Shown here piece by piece: positions 37,862 through 46,019 of a stretch of DNA of 64,000 bases (position 1 is its first letter; each line of letters begins with the position of its first letter). The translations under genes and the position numbers were made by a program. Location: positions 1 through 64,000 of the forward strand of contig JAIQGF010000011.1 of the NCBI GenBank assembly GCA_020072845.1. Direction: 5' to 3'. The notes beneath the pieces were generated by a model that saw only the letters and a list, made by a program, of their open reading frames with translations, was not told where the DNA came from and searched no databases. This DNA comes from Terriglobia bacterium. GTDB lineage: Bacteria > Acidobacteriota > Terriglobia > Terriglobales > Acidobacteriaceae.

Positions 37862-38433
37862 TCATCCTTCGGCGGGTCAACCGTGGGCGTCGGTTTCTTA
37901 ACCAGACCCTTGGGCTTGCTAGAGCGGGGAGTGGCGACATCCTGCCAGTCATCAATCTTCGGTTTGTTAGCCTTGGGCTTGCTAACAGCGGCTTTGGGCT
38001 TGCTCGCGGCAGCCCTTGCCGGATGACGCGGCATCTGGAGCGATGACTCCAACTGCAGCCTCTGGATGGTTTCTTCAGCCATTCGCAGCTTGGTTTCGAC
38101 GGTAGAAAGCCGCAGTTCGAGTTCGCTAATTTTGTGCTCGTTATCAATGGCCCGATTTTCCGTAAAGCTTGCCGTGGACTGCAGCCAGTCAACGTGAAAA
38201 TCCTCGATTCTCTTTTGAAGAGTCTGAATTTTGTTTTCAACATCGCTTGTTTCCGGCCGCTTCAAATTCATGAGGGCCAAGTTAAGACAGTCCTGCCCCC
38301 GGCTCAGCTCGGCGATTGCGCTTTGGACGGTGTCGAACGGGGTCACGTGAGAGTTGCAATTTTGGGTCCAGGCAGGGACTGCGGCGAATAAGAAAGCGAA
38401 ACCGGCGAAAAGAAACACTCCTAAGATTTTCAT
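37858..38433 (-). CDS. Exported coiled-coil protein with SKPKA repeats
   Basis: A 191-residue protein: signal peptide (VFLFAGFAFLFAAVPAWTQ), two Cys in the mature N-terminus, a coiled coil at about residues 60-130 (ENKIQTLQKRIEDF, SELELRLSTVETKLRMAEETI), and a Lys/Pro/Ser-rich tail repeating SKPKA/NKPK. Not recognised. It may be an envelope-associated spacer protein. The stop overlaps that of the M41-like gene. Confidence 0.6.
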   Translation of the reverse strand: MKILGVFLFAGFAFLFAAVPAWTQNCNSHVTPFDTVQSAIAELSRGQDCLNLALMNLKRPETSDVENKIQTLQKRIEDFHVDWLQSTASFTENRAIDNEHKISELELRLSTVETKLRMAEETIQRLQLESSLQMPRHPARAAASKPKAAVSKPKANKPKIDDWQDVATPRSSKPKGLVKKPTPTVDPPKDD

Positions 38434-38514
38434 GGGCTATTCCCTCATTGGAGCGGTATCGGACAACCCTTGTTCGTTTCCTGTTGATGCTCAAAGAATC
38501 TTAATCTCAGTCTC

Positions 38515-39968
38515 GTGGGTATGCGTAAGGGGTTTGATCCCCCGGCAAGAGACCCGTTCGGCAACACGGTTACCGGCTACACTGGAACGGTCGGCTTCAG
38601 CAGCTCGGATGCAGCAGCAACCCTGCCCGGCAACTACACATTCGTGTCGGCGGATGCCGGATCGCACCTGTTCAGTGCCACCCTGCAGACGGCGGGGGTG
38701 CAGTCGATCTCTGCGGCCGATGTCGTTTCGCCCGGCATCGCGGGTTCGCAGACTGGAATTACGGTGAACTCGTCGGCGGATACGACCCCACCAACCGTAA
38801 CGCCTGCCAGCTTGTCATTCCCGAACACGGCGGTGGGCTTTACTAGCACGACGACCAAGAGCGTGACCGTCAAGAACGCGCGTACTACACCGATGACCGT
38901 CACGTCGGTCATCAGCGGCGACTTCATCCGAACCGGCACCACTTGCGGGGTGCTACAGCCCGGCTTGAGCTGCTCAATCACGGTGGCATTTGCCCCGACC
39001 GATGCGAGTGCGCGTACCGGCACGCTGAGCGTCAAGAGCGATTCGGTACCCAACTCGATCGATGTACCGTTGTCCGGTACGGGCGTGGTGCCGGTCAAGC
39101 TGACGCCGGCAAACCTTGCATTCGGCACCTGGCCGCTGGGCGAGCTAAGCACCGCGCTGACGGTTGCAATCAAGAACAACCAGCCACGTCCGTTGAACAT
39201 CCTCGGCACGGCGGTCAGCGATCCCCAGTTCCAGGTTACCAATCCGTGCACATCGCCGATTCCCGCCGGGCAGACCTGCACGGTGTCGGTGAATTTCCTG
39301 GCTACGACTACCGTGAAGACGACGGCTACGTTGACGATTACCGACGATTCCAACGCTGGGGTCGAGTCGGTATCGCTCAACGGGAGAGGAACGCCGCCGG
39401 TGACATTCACGCCGGCCAGCGTGAATTTCCCCAAGACGGATGTGGGGACCACCAGCGGCCCGGATTCCATAACCATCACCAACAATCTGGATACGCGCCT
39501 TTCCATTTCCAGCATCACAATCTCGGGCGACTTCACCAAGTCCGGCTGCGCCATCACTTCGCTGGCGAGTGGCGCCAGCTGTACTCTCACGCTTCGTTTC
39601 AAGCCGACGGTCGGGGGAGTGCGCACCGGCGCTGTCACTGCAGTGTATGGAGCGGTGACCAGCCCCCAGACGATCCCCTTGTCGGGTACCGGTACCAACC
39701 CGGTCGTGTTGTCGGTGAGCAGCCTGACCTTCTCTTCTACGCCGGTCGGGACGACGAGCGTGCGGCAGGGCGTGGTCATGCGAAATCAGCAAAGCATTCC
39801 GGTGACGACAACTGGCATCAACACCACGGGGGGGACTTTGCGGCTAGTGGTTGCGAAAGCGGAATTGCAGCGAACAGCAGTTGTACCGTTTGGGTGACAT
39901 TTACGCCGACGGCGAGAGGGACTAGAAGCAGTCCCACAAATGAATCAGCTCTTGCAACACAAGCGTAA
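38515..39968 (+). pseudogene. Decayed Ig-like (HYDIN/choice-of-anchor D) surface protein
   Basis: Several Ig-like beta-sandwich repeats of about 100 residues (TPASLSFPNTAVGFTSTTT, then ISGDFIRTGTTC, VAFAPT; repeated with TPANLAFGTW and TPASVNFPKTDVG). The N-terminus begins abruptly inside a domain (DPFGNTVTGYTGTVGFSSSD) with no signal peptide. A frameshift at a run of seven G (39828-39834) moves the last domain to another frame, in which GDFAASGC, SSCTVWVTFTPTA continue to 39968. The end is also cut short within a domain. It reads as an internal fragment of a much larger cell-surface protein gene. Confidence 0.8.
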
Positions 39969-40573
39969 GTTGTTGTAACTGCATGACCGTGATGAACTGA
40001 TGCTTGGTTGGAGCGCAAAGCGCAGCATCGTCGATTCAACAACTTCGAGGACTTGTTGCTATCCCAATGTCGCACGCGCGGCATTCGCATTGGCATCGCG
40101 GTGCGGGTTTGATCTTGGTCGCTTTGCCTTTCTTCGCAACCATCATCGCCTCGCTTCAGATTACTGCTCGTCTCCGGATCGGACCCCCTGCACGTGGAAC
40201 TAATCCACAAGCAACAATGGTGCATCGGTAACTTCGGAACCGCGAATGCTTGCCTTCCAGCCTTAAGTGCTGCAACATTCGGCGGACATCAATTAGGCTC
40301 GCTGGATATCGTATCTTTTGGAAGTCTAAAGTGCAGAATATCTGTGGAGAAACTGTGAAAAATGTCTCGAATGCGGTGGATGGGCGAGGAAGGAAATGGC
40401 GAAACTGCCCTAAGAGTAGTGCGAGGCTGCCATTGCGTGGAGGCCACTTCCTTCCTTCGCAGCCCGCCTAACTTGTCCGTCGGCAAAACCAGCCCGGATT
40501 CACCGCAGCGTTGCAACTGGGATGCTGCGACGCCGTTCCGCAACCCCAGCACGCAACCTGATATCAAATACCC
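39969..40573. other. Intergenic stretch without a supported gene
   Basis: About 600 nt after the decayed surface-protein gene. Frames on both strands are short and uncharacteristic; I see no RNA gene or array here. It probably contains debris of the same decayed region. Confidence 0.45.
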
Positions 40574-41128
40574 ATGAACATGACTGCCTTGACGCCAGAC
40601 GAGCAAGCCATCCTTGAGTCGCTGGACGCGGCGATTCGCGCGCCGCGCTCGGCTGCGATCCTTGCCGCGGTGGTGGATGAGGTCAGCGCCGAGCTGGCGG
40701 GAAAATCCAATGCCCGGCTGGCGTGGCGGCCGATTCCGCTGGAGACCTATGACCGGTTGCCGGAAGGAATCGCATCGAGCTGGGTATTTGTGCTGCGCGC
40801 CGAATGCACCTCCGGCGCCGAGCGCCACCCCAACAGCATCCAGCGCTTCATGTCGTACCGCGGTTCCGCCGATATGCAGACGTGGAATGCCCAGGAATGG
40901 GTGTCACACGTTTTGTGCAGCGATCCGCAAGCGCCGATGCAGGAGCGGTGGCTCTCCATCCCTACCAACGTGTGGCATCGGCCGGTGATGGGGGCCGGGG
41001 ATTGGGTGGTCGTCTCGTTTCACACCGCAGCCGACGACAAGCTGATCGAGGAGCGCCCCCGGGACGATGAAAACCCAGACCGAGGTCTGGTTTCCGTGGA
41101 GCTCTACGCGGGACGCCAGGCGCGGTAG
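40574..41128 (+). CDS. Hypothetical protein, cupin-like size and composition
   Basis: A 184-residue soluble protein, TPDEQAILESLDAAI at the start and a beta-rich centre (SSWVFVLRAECTSGAERHPNSIQRFMSYRG, LSIPTNVWHRPVMGAGDWVVVSFHT). The His/Glu pattern and length suggest a small cupin-like barrel, but I cannot name the family. It stands alone upstream of the PilZ gene. Confidence 0.65.
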   Translation: MNMTALTPDEQAILESLDAAIRAPRSAAILAAVVDEVSAELAGKSNARLAWRPIPLETYDRLPEGIASSWVFVLRAECTSGAERHPNSIQRFMSYRGSADMQTWNAQEWVSHVLCSDPQAPMQERWLSIPTNVWHRPVMGAGDWVVVSFHTAADDKLIEERPRDDENPDRGLVSVELYAGRQAR

Positions 41129-41241
41129 AGCGGCGCTAGGCGCCGGCGTTACCTCCCGCCAGCGCCTTTCGTGACGCGACAAGATGAACCGCCCACCCTA
41201 CAATTTAGGTCCCAGTATTCAAGACTGAGAGGTACTGTACG

Positions 41242-41556
41242 GTGCAATCCCGCCGGTTTCCGCGCTATCTCATCAACCGACCCGTGAACGCCACCGTCTA
41301 CTGGGAAGACAATCCCATTCGCAAGCTCCACGGGCGCGCCGTGGTGGTGGGAGAGGGCGGGCTGGGCGCCAGGCTCACCGACCAACTCTACCTCGGCGAG
41401 GTGGTGCGCCTGGAGATGCCGCCGATGCCCGCGCTCTATGCCATGGTGCGCAACACGCGCGGGACGGAGCATGGGTTCGAGTTTCTCTACTCGCGCGATG
41501 GACAGCGCCGGGCGATCAACGAGCTGTGCGCGGCGGTGGCGGAGGAGCAGAAGTAG
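41242..41556 (+). CDS. PilZ domain protein
   Basis: A 104-residue single PilZ domain, a cyclic-di-GMP-binding fold. It has the N-terminal RRFPRY (RxxxR-like) motif and GEGGLGA in place of D/NxSxxG, so c-di-GMP binding is plausible but not certain. GTG start with GAGAGG 9 nt upstream and a TACAAT box at 41199-41204. No neighbouring c-di-GMP enzyme. Confidence 0.8.
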   Translation: MQSRRFPRYLINRPVNATVYWEDNPIRKLHGRAVVVGEGGLGARLTDQLYLGEVVRLEMPPMPALYAMVRNTRGTEHGFEFLYSRDGQRRAINELCAAVAEEQK

Positions 41557-41582
41557 TTCCGGCCCAGGACTTGGGTCCCAGG

Positions 41583-41822
41583 CTACTGGCGATTCGCCCC
41601 TTCCGGGACTCGGCCGGCACGCGCCTTCCACAGCGCCCGGCGGACAAGCAGCAGTGCCCCGACAAACGCGATTCCAAGCGCGCCGAATTCCTTGGCGTGC
41701 ACCAGGCGCCAGCGATAACACACGTATCCCGCGGCCACCACGGCAAGGCCGATCAGCAGCCGCACCCAGCGGGGCCATCGTGGCCCGGCGAATTCTTCCA
41801 GCTTGCGTTGCAGTCTGCGCAT
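41583..41822 (-). CDS. Small two-TM membrane protein
   Basis: 79 residues: a basic N-terminus, two hydrophobic segments (WVRLLIGLAVVAAGYVCYRW and FGALGIAFVGALLLVRRAL) and a basic tail. Not recognised, and with a strong shadow frame on the other strand. It lies between PilZ and rhodanese genes, 25 nt downstream of the rhodanese stop on the same strand, so co-transcription is possible. Confidence 0.55.
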   Translation of the reverse strand: MRRLQRKLEEFAGPRWPRWVRLLIGLAVVAAGYVCYRWRLVHAKEFGALGIAFVGALLLVRRALWKARAGRVPEGANRQ

Positions 41823-41847
41823 CGCGGTTGAGAAAAAATTGAGCCGG

Positions 41848-42219
41848 CTATTGGTCGGTCAGCGGGTAGTTCTTCTGGCGCCACTCGCGGATACCGCCAT
41901 CCATGGAAACCACATTGCTGTAGCCCATCTTTTGCAGATTGTCGGCGGCCAGGGCGGAGCGGAAGCCGCCGCCGCAGTAGAGCACGACCTCGGCGGAGGT
42001 GTCCGGAACTTTCACCTCGATGTCGCGCTCGATGATTCCCTTGCCCAAATGGATGGCGCCGGGCAGGTGGTCCTTGGCGTACTCGCTCTCTTCGCGGACG
42101 TCGACCAGGGTGAAGCGGTCGCCGCGATCGTGGCGACGCTTGATTTCGTCCACGGTGGTTTCACGGACGCGCTTCTTGGCGTCGTTGACGATTTGCAGGA
42201 ACCGCGGGGAATGTTGCAT
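41848..42219 (-). CDS. Rhodanese-like sulfurtransferase domain protein
   Basis: A 123-residue single rhodanese domain: TLVDVREESEYAKDHLPGAIHLGKG, VVLYCGGGFRSALAADNLQKMG, VVSMDGGIREW. The active-site loop CGGGFRS keeps the persulfide-forming Cys. It could carry sulfane sulfur for thiocofactor or tRNA thiolation; no partner adjoins. Confidence 0.9.
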   Translation of the reverse strand: MQHSPRFLQIVNDAKKRVRETTVDEIKRRHDRGDRFTLVDVREESEYAKDHLPGAIHLGKGIIERDIEVKVPDTSAEVVLYCGGGFRSALAADNLQKMGYSNVVSMDGGIREWRQKNYPLTDQ

Positions 42220-42269
42220 CCCGGAATTGTAAATTTGAAGCTTGAAAATTTGAAATTGTAATTCCCCGC

Positions 42270-42275
42270 TAAAAT
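42270..42275 (+). promoter_or_regulatory. -10 box of the DinB-like gene
   Basis: TAAAAT 6 nt before the ATG at 42282; no Shine-Dalgarno sequence. Fits a leaderless transcript. Confidence 0.55.
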
Positions 42276-42281
42276 GTGCAA

Positions 42282-42818
42282 ATGAGCACCGCAGCGACCC
42301 CCAACCTGAGCTATCCCATCGGCAAATTCAACTACGAAGGCCCGTACACGGACGATCAGCGGCGGCACTTCATCGACGAGATCGCGGCTACCCCGGAGCG
42401 GTTGCGCGCCGCGGTGCACAACCTGCGCGAATCGCAGCTCGATACGCCCTATCGTCCCGGCGGCTGGACCGTGCGCCAGGTGGTGCATCATGTGCCCGAC
42501 AGTCACATGAATGCCTTCATCCGTTTCAAGCTGGCGCTCACCGAGCCGAACCCTACGGTCAAGCCCTACGACGAAAAGCTGTGGGCGGAACTGGCGGACG
42601 TGCAGGTGCCGATCGAGACCTCGCTGGTGCTGCTGGAGGCGTTGCATCATCGCTGGGTGGCGGTGCTGCGAGCGATGACCCCGGAGCAGTTTGAGTTCAA
42701 GTTGAAGCACCCGGAACTGGGCGAACTGAACCTGGACCGCTATCTCGGGTTGTACGCCTGGCACGGCAAGCACCACGTGGCGCACATCATGAGCTTGCGG
42801 AAGAGGATGGGATGGTAG
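42282..42818 (+). CDS. DinB/YfiT-like metal-dependent transferase
   Basis: A 178-residue four-helix-bundle protein of the DinB superfamily, closest in layout to YfiT/BstA: YPIGKFNYEGPYTDDQRR at the start, WTVRQVVHHVPDSHMN (His ligand region) and AWHGKHHVAHI (two more His). These proteins are thiol-S-transferases (bacillithiol in Firmicutes); the thiol used here is unknown. ATG at 42282 directly follows a TAAAAT box. Confidence 0.9.
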   Translation: MSTAATPNLSYPIGKFNYEGPYTDDQRRHFIDEIAATPERLRAAVHNLRESQLDTPYRPGGWTVRQVVHHVPDSHMNAFIRFKLALTEPNPTVKPYDEKLWAELADVQVPIETSLVLLEALHHRWVAVLRAMTPEQFEFKLKHPELGELNLDRYLGLYAWHGKHHVAHIMSLRKRMGW

Positions 42819-42825
42819 AAAAGCA

Positions 42826-42985
42826 GGTCTCAGGTCTTAAGGTCTTAGGTCTTCGGTCTTCGGTCTTCGTTTCCGGGATGAGTGGGGAAAGTCGTTGGTC
42901 GTTGGTCGCTCGCCGTCCGTGGTAAGAGTGCTTGATTGCGGCGCAGGCGCAATGCGCCAACGACTAACGACTGTCGACCAACGAC
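42826..42985. repeat. Heptamer arrays, GGTCTTC series and inverted GTCGTTG/CAACGAC pair
   Basis: 42826-42868: GGTCTCA, GGTCTTA, one-nt slip, GGTCTTA, GGTCTTC three times. 42891-42911: GTCGTTG, GTCGTTG, GTCGCTC. 42958-42985: CAACGAC, TAACGAC, TGTCGAC, CAACGAC, the complement of the middle array. The last array contains the stop codon and final codons of the TMTC-like gene. Confidence 0.9.
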
Positions 42986-44709
42986 TTCTGTAGACGATCC
43001 AAGCGCCCTCGGGCGCTGGCGTTGTTGGGATTAATGGCCAGTGTTTCCTTTAACTCCTTCACCGCATCCGGGAGTTTGCCTTCCTGCTCGAGGATGAGCG
43101 CCAGAGCAAAGCGGAATTGCTCGCGATTCGGCTGGCGCCGCACCGCCTGGCGCACCGCCCACTCCGCCTTGGGCAAATCGCCGAGCTTCGATTCGACCAG
43201 GCCGAGATAGGCAAACTGGTCGGGATCGGCGCCCCAGGGATTGATGGCAACGGCGCGGGCGATCAGCGGCTCGGCTTCCGCATAGCGGCCGAGAATGAAA
43301 TAGGTGTAGCCGAGGGAGAAGTTGGGGTGCCAGTCGTCGGAGTCAATGGCGAGAGCGCGCTGAAACAGGTTGATGGCTTCGGGATAGCGTCCGCGTTTGC
43401 CGATCTCGATGCCCAGGCCGGTGAGGGCGGTGGGATTGTCAGGAGCGACCGCAACGCCGCGGGAAAACAGCGTCATGTCGTTGGTCCAGTAACGCTGTTG
43501 GGCGGCGGTGCCGGCGGCCAGCAGGACGACGATGGCGCCGGCGACCCCTGCCTGCATCGCCGGTACCCGCAGGCGCCGAATCGCGGCTGCCACGATGATG
43601 CCGAAACCGATGCACGGAAGATAAAGATAGCGCGCGTGGGCGAAGTCGTGCGGGCCCTGCGGCGCCAGGTAGAAGGCAGGCAGCAGAGGAAGCAGGATCC
43701 AGGTGCTGGCGAAGGCGGTCAGGTGGGAGCGATCGCGATCACCCCGCGCCGACAGGTAAAGCAGAACGGCGGCGGCGATCAGTACCAGGCACGGCAGCAG
43801 CACCCGGATCGCGGAGAAGGCGGTGACAAGCTTGAAGTTGTAATGCGGGCTGATGACCGCGGGAAAGACCAGCGTGCGCAGGTAAAACAGCAGCAGCGAA
43901 GGCGCGGTAAGCAGGGTGCGCGCCGGCGTTGCCAGCGTCCGGGAGTAACTGACGCGCTGCAGCACGAGCAGGTGAATGGCGAGGTAAATGATGGTTACCG
44001 GGATGTAAGGGACAACGGCGGCGAAGGCGTCGCGGAGGCGGCCGGTGCTCCGGTGGTTGGAGTAGATCCACGCGTAAATGAAAATCAGCGGCCCCAGGAC
44101 GATCGCCGGTTCCTTGGACATCAGGGCAAGCGCGTAAAGCACCAGGGACGTGGCCAGCCAGCGTGGTGAGCGGCTTTCGCGCCAGTTCAGGAATGTGAGA
44201 AATGCCGGGACGAGACACACCGCCAGCAGAGGATCGGTGACGCCGGAAATCCAGGCGACGCTTTCGATCAGCGCGGGATGAAGTCCGAAGATGAGCGCGG
44301 CTATGAGGCCGGCGGCGCGGTCGCGGGTGAGGCGGCGGGCGAGCAGGTAAACAAACCCGGTGGCGGCGACGTGCAGCAGAACGCTGTCCAGGTGCCACAT
44401 CGCCGGATGGGTTCCGAACAGGATGCGGTGGAGGAGCAACCAGATGAGAAACAGGGGCCGCCAGTAAGCGCCGGCAATGTTGGCAAACGCCCAGACGTGC
44501 GAGGTGAAGTAGCGCGGCAGGTAAGAGAATGAGGTCAGCCAGGGGTTTTGCAGGATCTGGGTGGTGTCGTCGTACACGAATTCGAAGCACACTGCGCCGG
44601 CGTAAATCAGGAACACCAGACCGCAGGCCAGCGCCGGCGGCGCCCACGGCTTTTCGAACCAGGAGACTTCCGGCGTGTCGGCGCGGGAGAGCTGCGAGGA
44701 GGAACTCAT
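42964..44709 (-). CDS. TMTC-like membrane glycosyltransferase with TPR domain
   Basis: A 581-residue polytopic protein. About 10-11 transmembrane helices (residues 20-390) with a luminal-type acidic pair EFVYDDTTQI after the first helix and HPAMWHLDSVLLH resemble the GT-C fold of TMTC/PMT mannosyltransferases. The C-terminal 180 residues are TPRs (PTALTGLGIEIGKRGRYPEA, WHPNFSLGYTYFILGRYAEA). Likely role: sugar transfer from a polyprenyl phosphate to exported proteins; inferred. Start 44709: the earlier ATG overlaps a TATAAT box (44728-44723). Confidence 0.82.
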   Translation of the reverse strand: MSSSSQLSRADTPEVSWFEKPWAPPALACGLVFLIYAGAVCFEFVYDDTTQILQNPWLTSFSYLPRYFTSHVWAFANIAGAYWRPLFLIWLLLHRILFGTHPAMWHLDSVLLHVAATGFVYLLARRLTRDRAAGLIAALIFGLHPALIESVAWISGVTDPLLAVCLVPAFLTFLNWRESRSPRWLATSLVLYALALMSKEPAIVLGPLIFIYAWIYSNHRSTGRLRDAFAAVVPYIPVTIIYLAIHLLVLQRVSYSRTLATPARTLLTAPSLLLFYLRTLVFPAVISPHYNFKLVTAFSAIRVLLPCLVLIAAAVLLYLSARGDRDRSHLTAFASTWILLPLLPAFYLAPQGPHDFAHARYLYLPCIGFGIIVAAAIRRLRVPAMQAGVAGAIVVLLAAGTAAQQRYWTNDMTLFSRGVAVAPDNPTALTGLGIEIGKRGRYPEAINLFQRALAIDSDDWHPNFSLGYTYFILGRYAEAEPLIARAVAINPWGADPDQFAYLGLVESKLGDLPKAEWAVRQAVRRQPNREQFRFALALILEQEGKLPDAVKELKETLAINPNNASARGRLDRLQKSLVDSR

Positions 44710-44729
44710 GGGGCGCGAAGCCATTATAA

Positions 44730-44757
44730 GGTAGCTGGCAGGTGGTAGCTGGTCGCT
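44730..44757. repeat. Heptamer array, four units
   Basis: GGTAGCT, GGCAGGT, GGTAGCT, GGTCGCT, between the divergent TMTC-like and DUF2905 promoters. Confidence 0.8.
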
Positions 44758-44766
44758 CTGCGCGCA

Positions 44767-44772
44767 TAGAAT
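44767..44772 (+). promoter_or_regulatory. -10 box of the DUF2905 gene
   Basis: TAGAAT 7 nt before the ATG at 44780, no Shine-Dalgarno sequence; leaderless transcript likely. Confidence 0.55.
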
Positions 44773-44779
44773 TCACCTG

Positions 44780-45004
44780 ATGACCGAGCTCGGCAAGATC
44801 CTGATCTTCCTCGGCGTGCTGCTGGCGGTGTTCGGGGTGCTTCTCGTCTTCGGGGGCCGCCTGCACCTGCCCATCGGCCGGCTGCCGGGCGACATCGTTT
44901 ATCGCGGAAAAAATACGACGGTGTATTTTCCCATCGTGACCTCAATCTTGATCAGCATCGTGCTCTCGCTGGTGTTGTACCTGATCGGCCGGTTTAGCCG
45001 GTAG
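44780..45004 (+). CDS. DUF2905 membrane protein
   Basis: 74 residues, two transmembrane segments (ILIFLGVLLAVFGVLLVFGG and FPIVTSILISIVLSLVLYLIG) flanking the family loop LPIGRLPGDIVYRGKNTTVYFP. Length and loop are those of full-length DUF2905 proteins, widespread and of unknown function, often near ruvB or queA in other genomes. Confidence 0.93.
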   Translation: MTELGKILIFLGVLLAVFGVLLVFGGRLHLPIGRLPGDIVYRGKNTTVYFPIVTSILISIVLSLVLYLIGRFSR

Positions 45005-45012
45005 GTGGGAAG

Positions 45013-45068
45013 GGTTTTCGGTTTTCGGTTTTAGGTTTTCGGTTTTAGGTTTTCGGTCTTCGGTTTTC
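45013..45068. repeat. Heptamer array, eight GGTTTTC units
   Basis: GGTTTTC, GGTTTTC, GGTTTTA, GGTTTTC, GGTTTTA, GGTTTTC, GGTCTTC, GGTTTTC in unbroken register, directly after the DUF2905 stop. Related words continue to the start of the duplicated REP block. Confidence 0.92.
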
Positions 45069-45089
45069 AGTCCTTGGTATTCGCTTCTC

Positions 45090-45476
45090 GGCTTTTTCGG
45101 TCTTGGCCGGAAATCACCCGTTTCGATTGTCAGCGGCGGAGCCGCGGAATTCGTTAGCCCACCGCGGCAGCGGTGGGTAGGCTGGGATACGTGGCGGAGC
45201 GCCAGCGGCGCGGCACCTAGCCGAAAACGTACTTCGGGTCGTACGCCACACCGCATTGCTGCAATAACGAGATGTTCGGTCTTCGGCTTTAGGCTTTTTC
45301 GGTCTTGGCCGGAAATCACCCGTTTCGATTGTCAGCGGCGGAGCCGCGGAATTCGTTCGCCCACCGCGGCAGCGGTGGGTAGGCTGGGATACGTGGCGGA
45401 GCGCCAGCGGCGCGGCACCTACCCGAACACGTATTTCGGGTCGTACGCCACACCGCATTTCTGCAATAACGAGATG
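45090..45476. repeat. 185-bp direct duplication of REP plus transposase 3' end
   Basis: 45090-45274 and 45292-45476 are near-identical (offset 202 nt). Each has GGCCGGAAATCACCCG, a REP block (GCGGAGCCGCGG, CCCACCGC-GGCA-GCGGTGGG hairpin, GCGCCAGCGGCGCGGCAC) and then the last 55 nt of the transposase coding strand. In the inner copy this is the live 3' end; in the outer copy (45222-45274) it is a stranded fragment. The outer fragment has point changes, so duplication is not very recent. Confidence 0.9.
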
Positions 45477-45862
45477 AACTCCTCTTCGAACGTGTGTTTC
45501 GCGTGATGTTCCGCCTGGTTGCGAATGTAATCCTTGACGGCCGGCACCTGCGACGGGCTGACGCTAAACGCGCCATACCCCTTCTGCCATTCGAAATTGT
45601 TGCCGTGTTCGCGCAACCATCGCGACGAATTCGCCTTAAACCGATTGATGGCCGAAGCTACCGTTGTCGTACTGGGGATTGAGACCAGAAGATGCACGTG
45701 GTTAGCGGTTCCGCCAACCGCCAGCAACGGCATGTGATGGTGGTTCGCAATTCCCTCCAGGTAGGCCCACAGTTGCTCCTGGAATTCCGCGGGAATGATC
45801 GCGGCACGGTTCTTGGTGCTGAACACGCAATGGACAAGATTCGTGCAGTAGGAATGGCTCAT
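45419..45862 (-). CDS. REP-associated tyrosine transposase (RAYT, IS200-like Y1 family)
   Basis: A 147-residue single-domain HUH nuclease. The HUH motif is NHVHLLV, the early strand HCVFSTKNR is typical, and the catalytic Tyr is in VKDYIRNQAEHH. RAYTs cut and join single-stranded DNA at REP hairpins. GGAGGGG lies 5-11 nt before the ATG, and a TATAAT box lies at 45891-45886. REP blocks flank the gene in opposite orientation (45.1-45.4 kb and 45901-45949), as expected for a functional RAYT-REP unit. It looks intact. Confidence 0.92.
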   Translation of the reverse strand: MSHSYCTNLVHCVFSTKNRAAIIPAEFQEQLWAYLEGIANHHHMPLLAVGGTANHVHLLVSIPSTTTVASAINRFKANSSRWLREHGNNFEWQKGYGAFSVSPSQVPAVKDYIRNQAEHHAKHTFEEEFISLLQKCGVAYDPKYVFG

Positions 45863-45885
45863 GTGCCGCCCCTCCGGGGCTCGTA

Positions 45886-45891
45886 TTATAG
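45886..45891 (-). promoter_or_regulatory. -10 box of the RAYT gene
   Basis: TATAAT on the minus strand, 23 nt before the ATG; consensus hexamer. Confidence 0.65.
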
Positions 45892-45900
45892 GGGAACGAC

Positions 45901-45949
45901 TACCCACCGCTGCCGCGCGGTGGGCTAACGAATTCCGCCGCTCCGCGGC
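45901..45949. repeat. REP block upstream of RAYT, inverted
   Basis: TACCCACCGC through CCGCTCCGCGGC is the reverse complement of the left part of the downstream REP blocks. With them it brackets the transposase gene. Confidence 0.85.
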
Positions 45950-46006
45950 TGTGCTCTTCGCCTTGTCCCCTGTGCCTTGCGCCTGAAGCCCGAAGCCTCC
46001 CTGAGT

Positions 46007-46012
46007 TACACT
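46007..46012 (+). promoter_or_regulatory. -10 box of xseA
   Basis: TACACT 7 nt before the ATG at 46020, without a Shine-Dalgarno sequence; leaderless transcript likely. Confidence 0.5.
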
Positions 46013-46019
46013 GCCCTCC

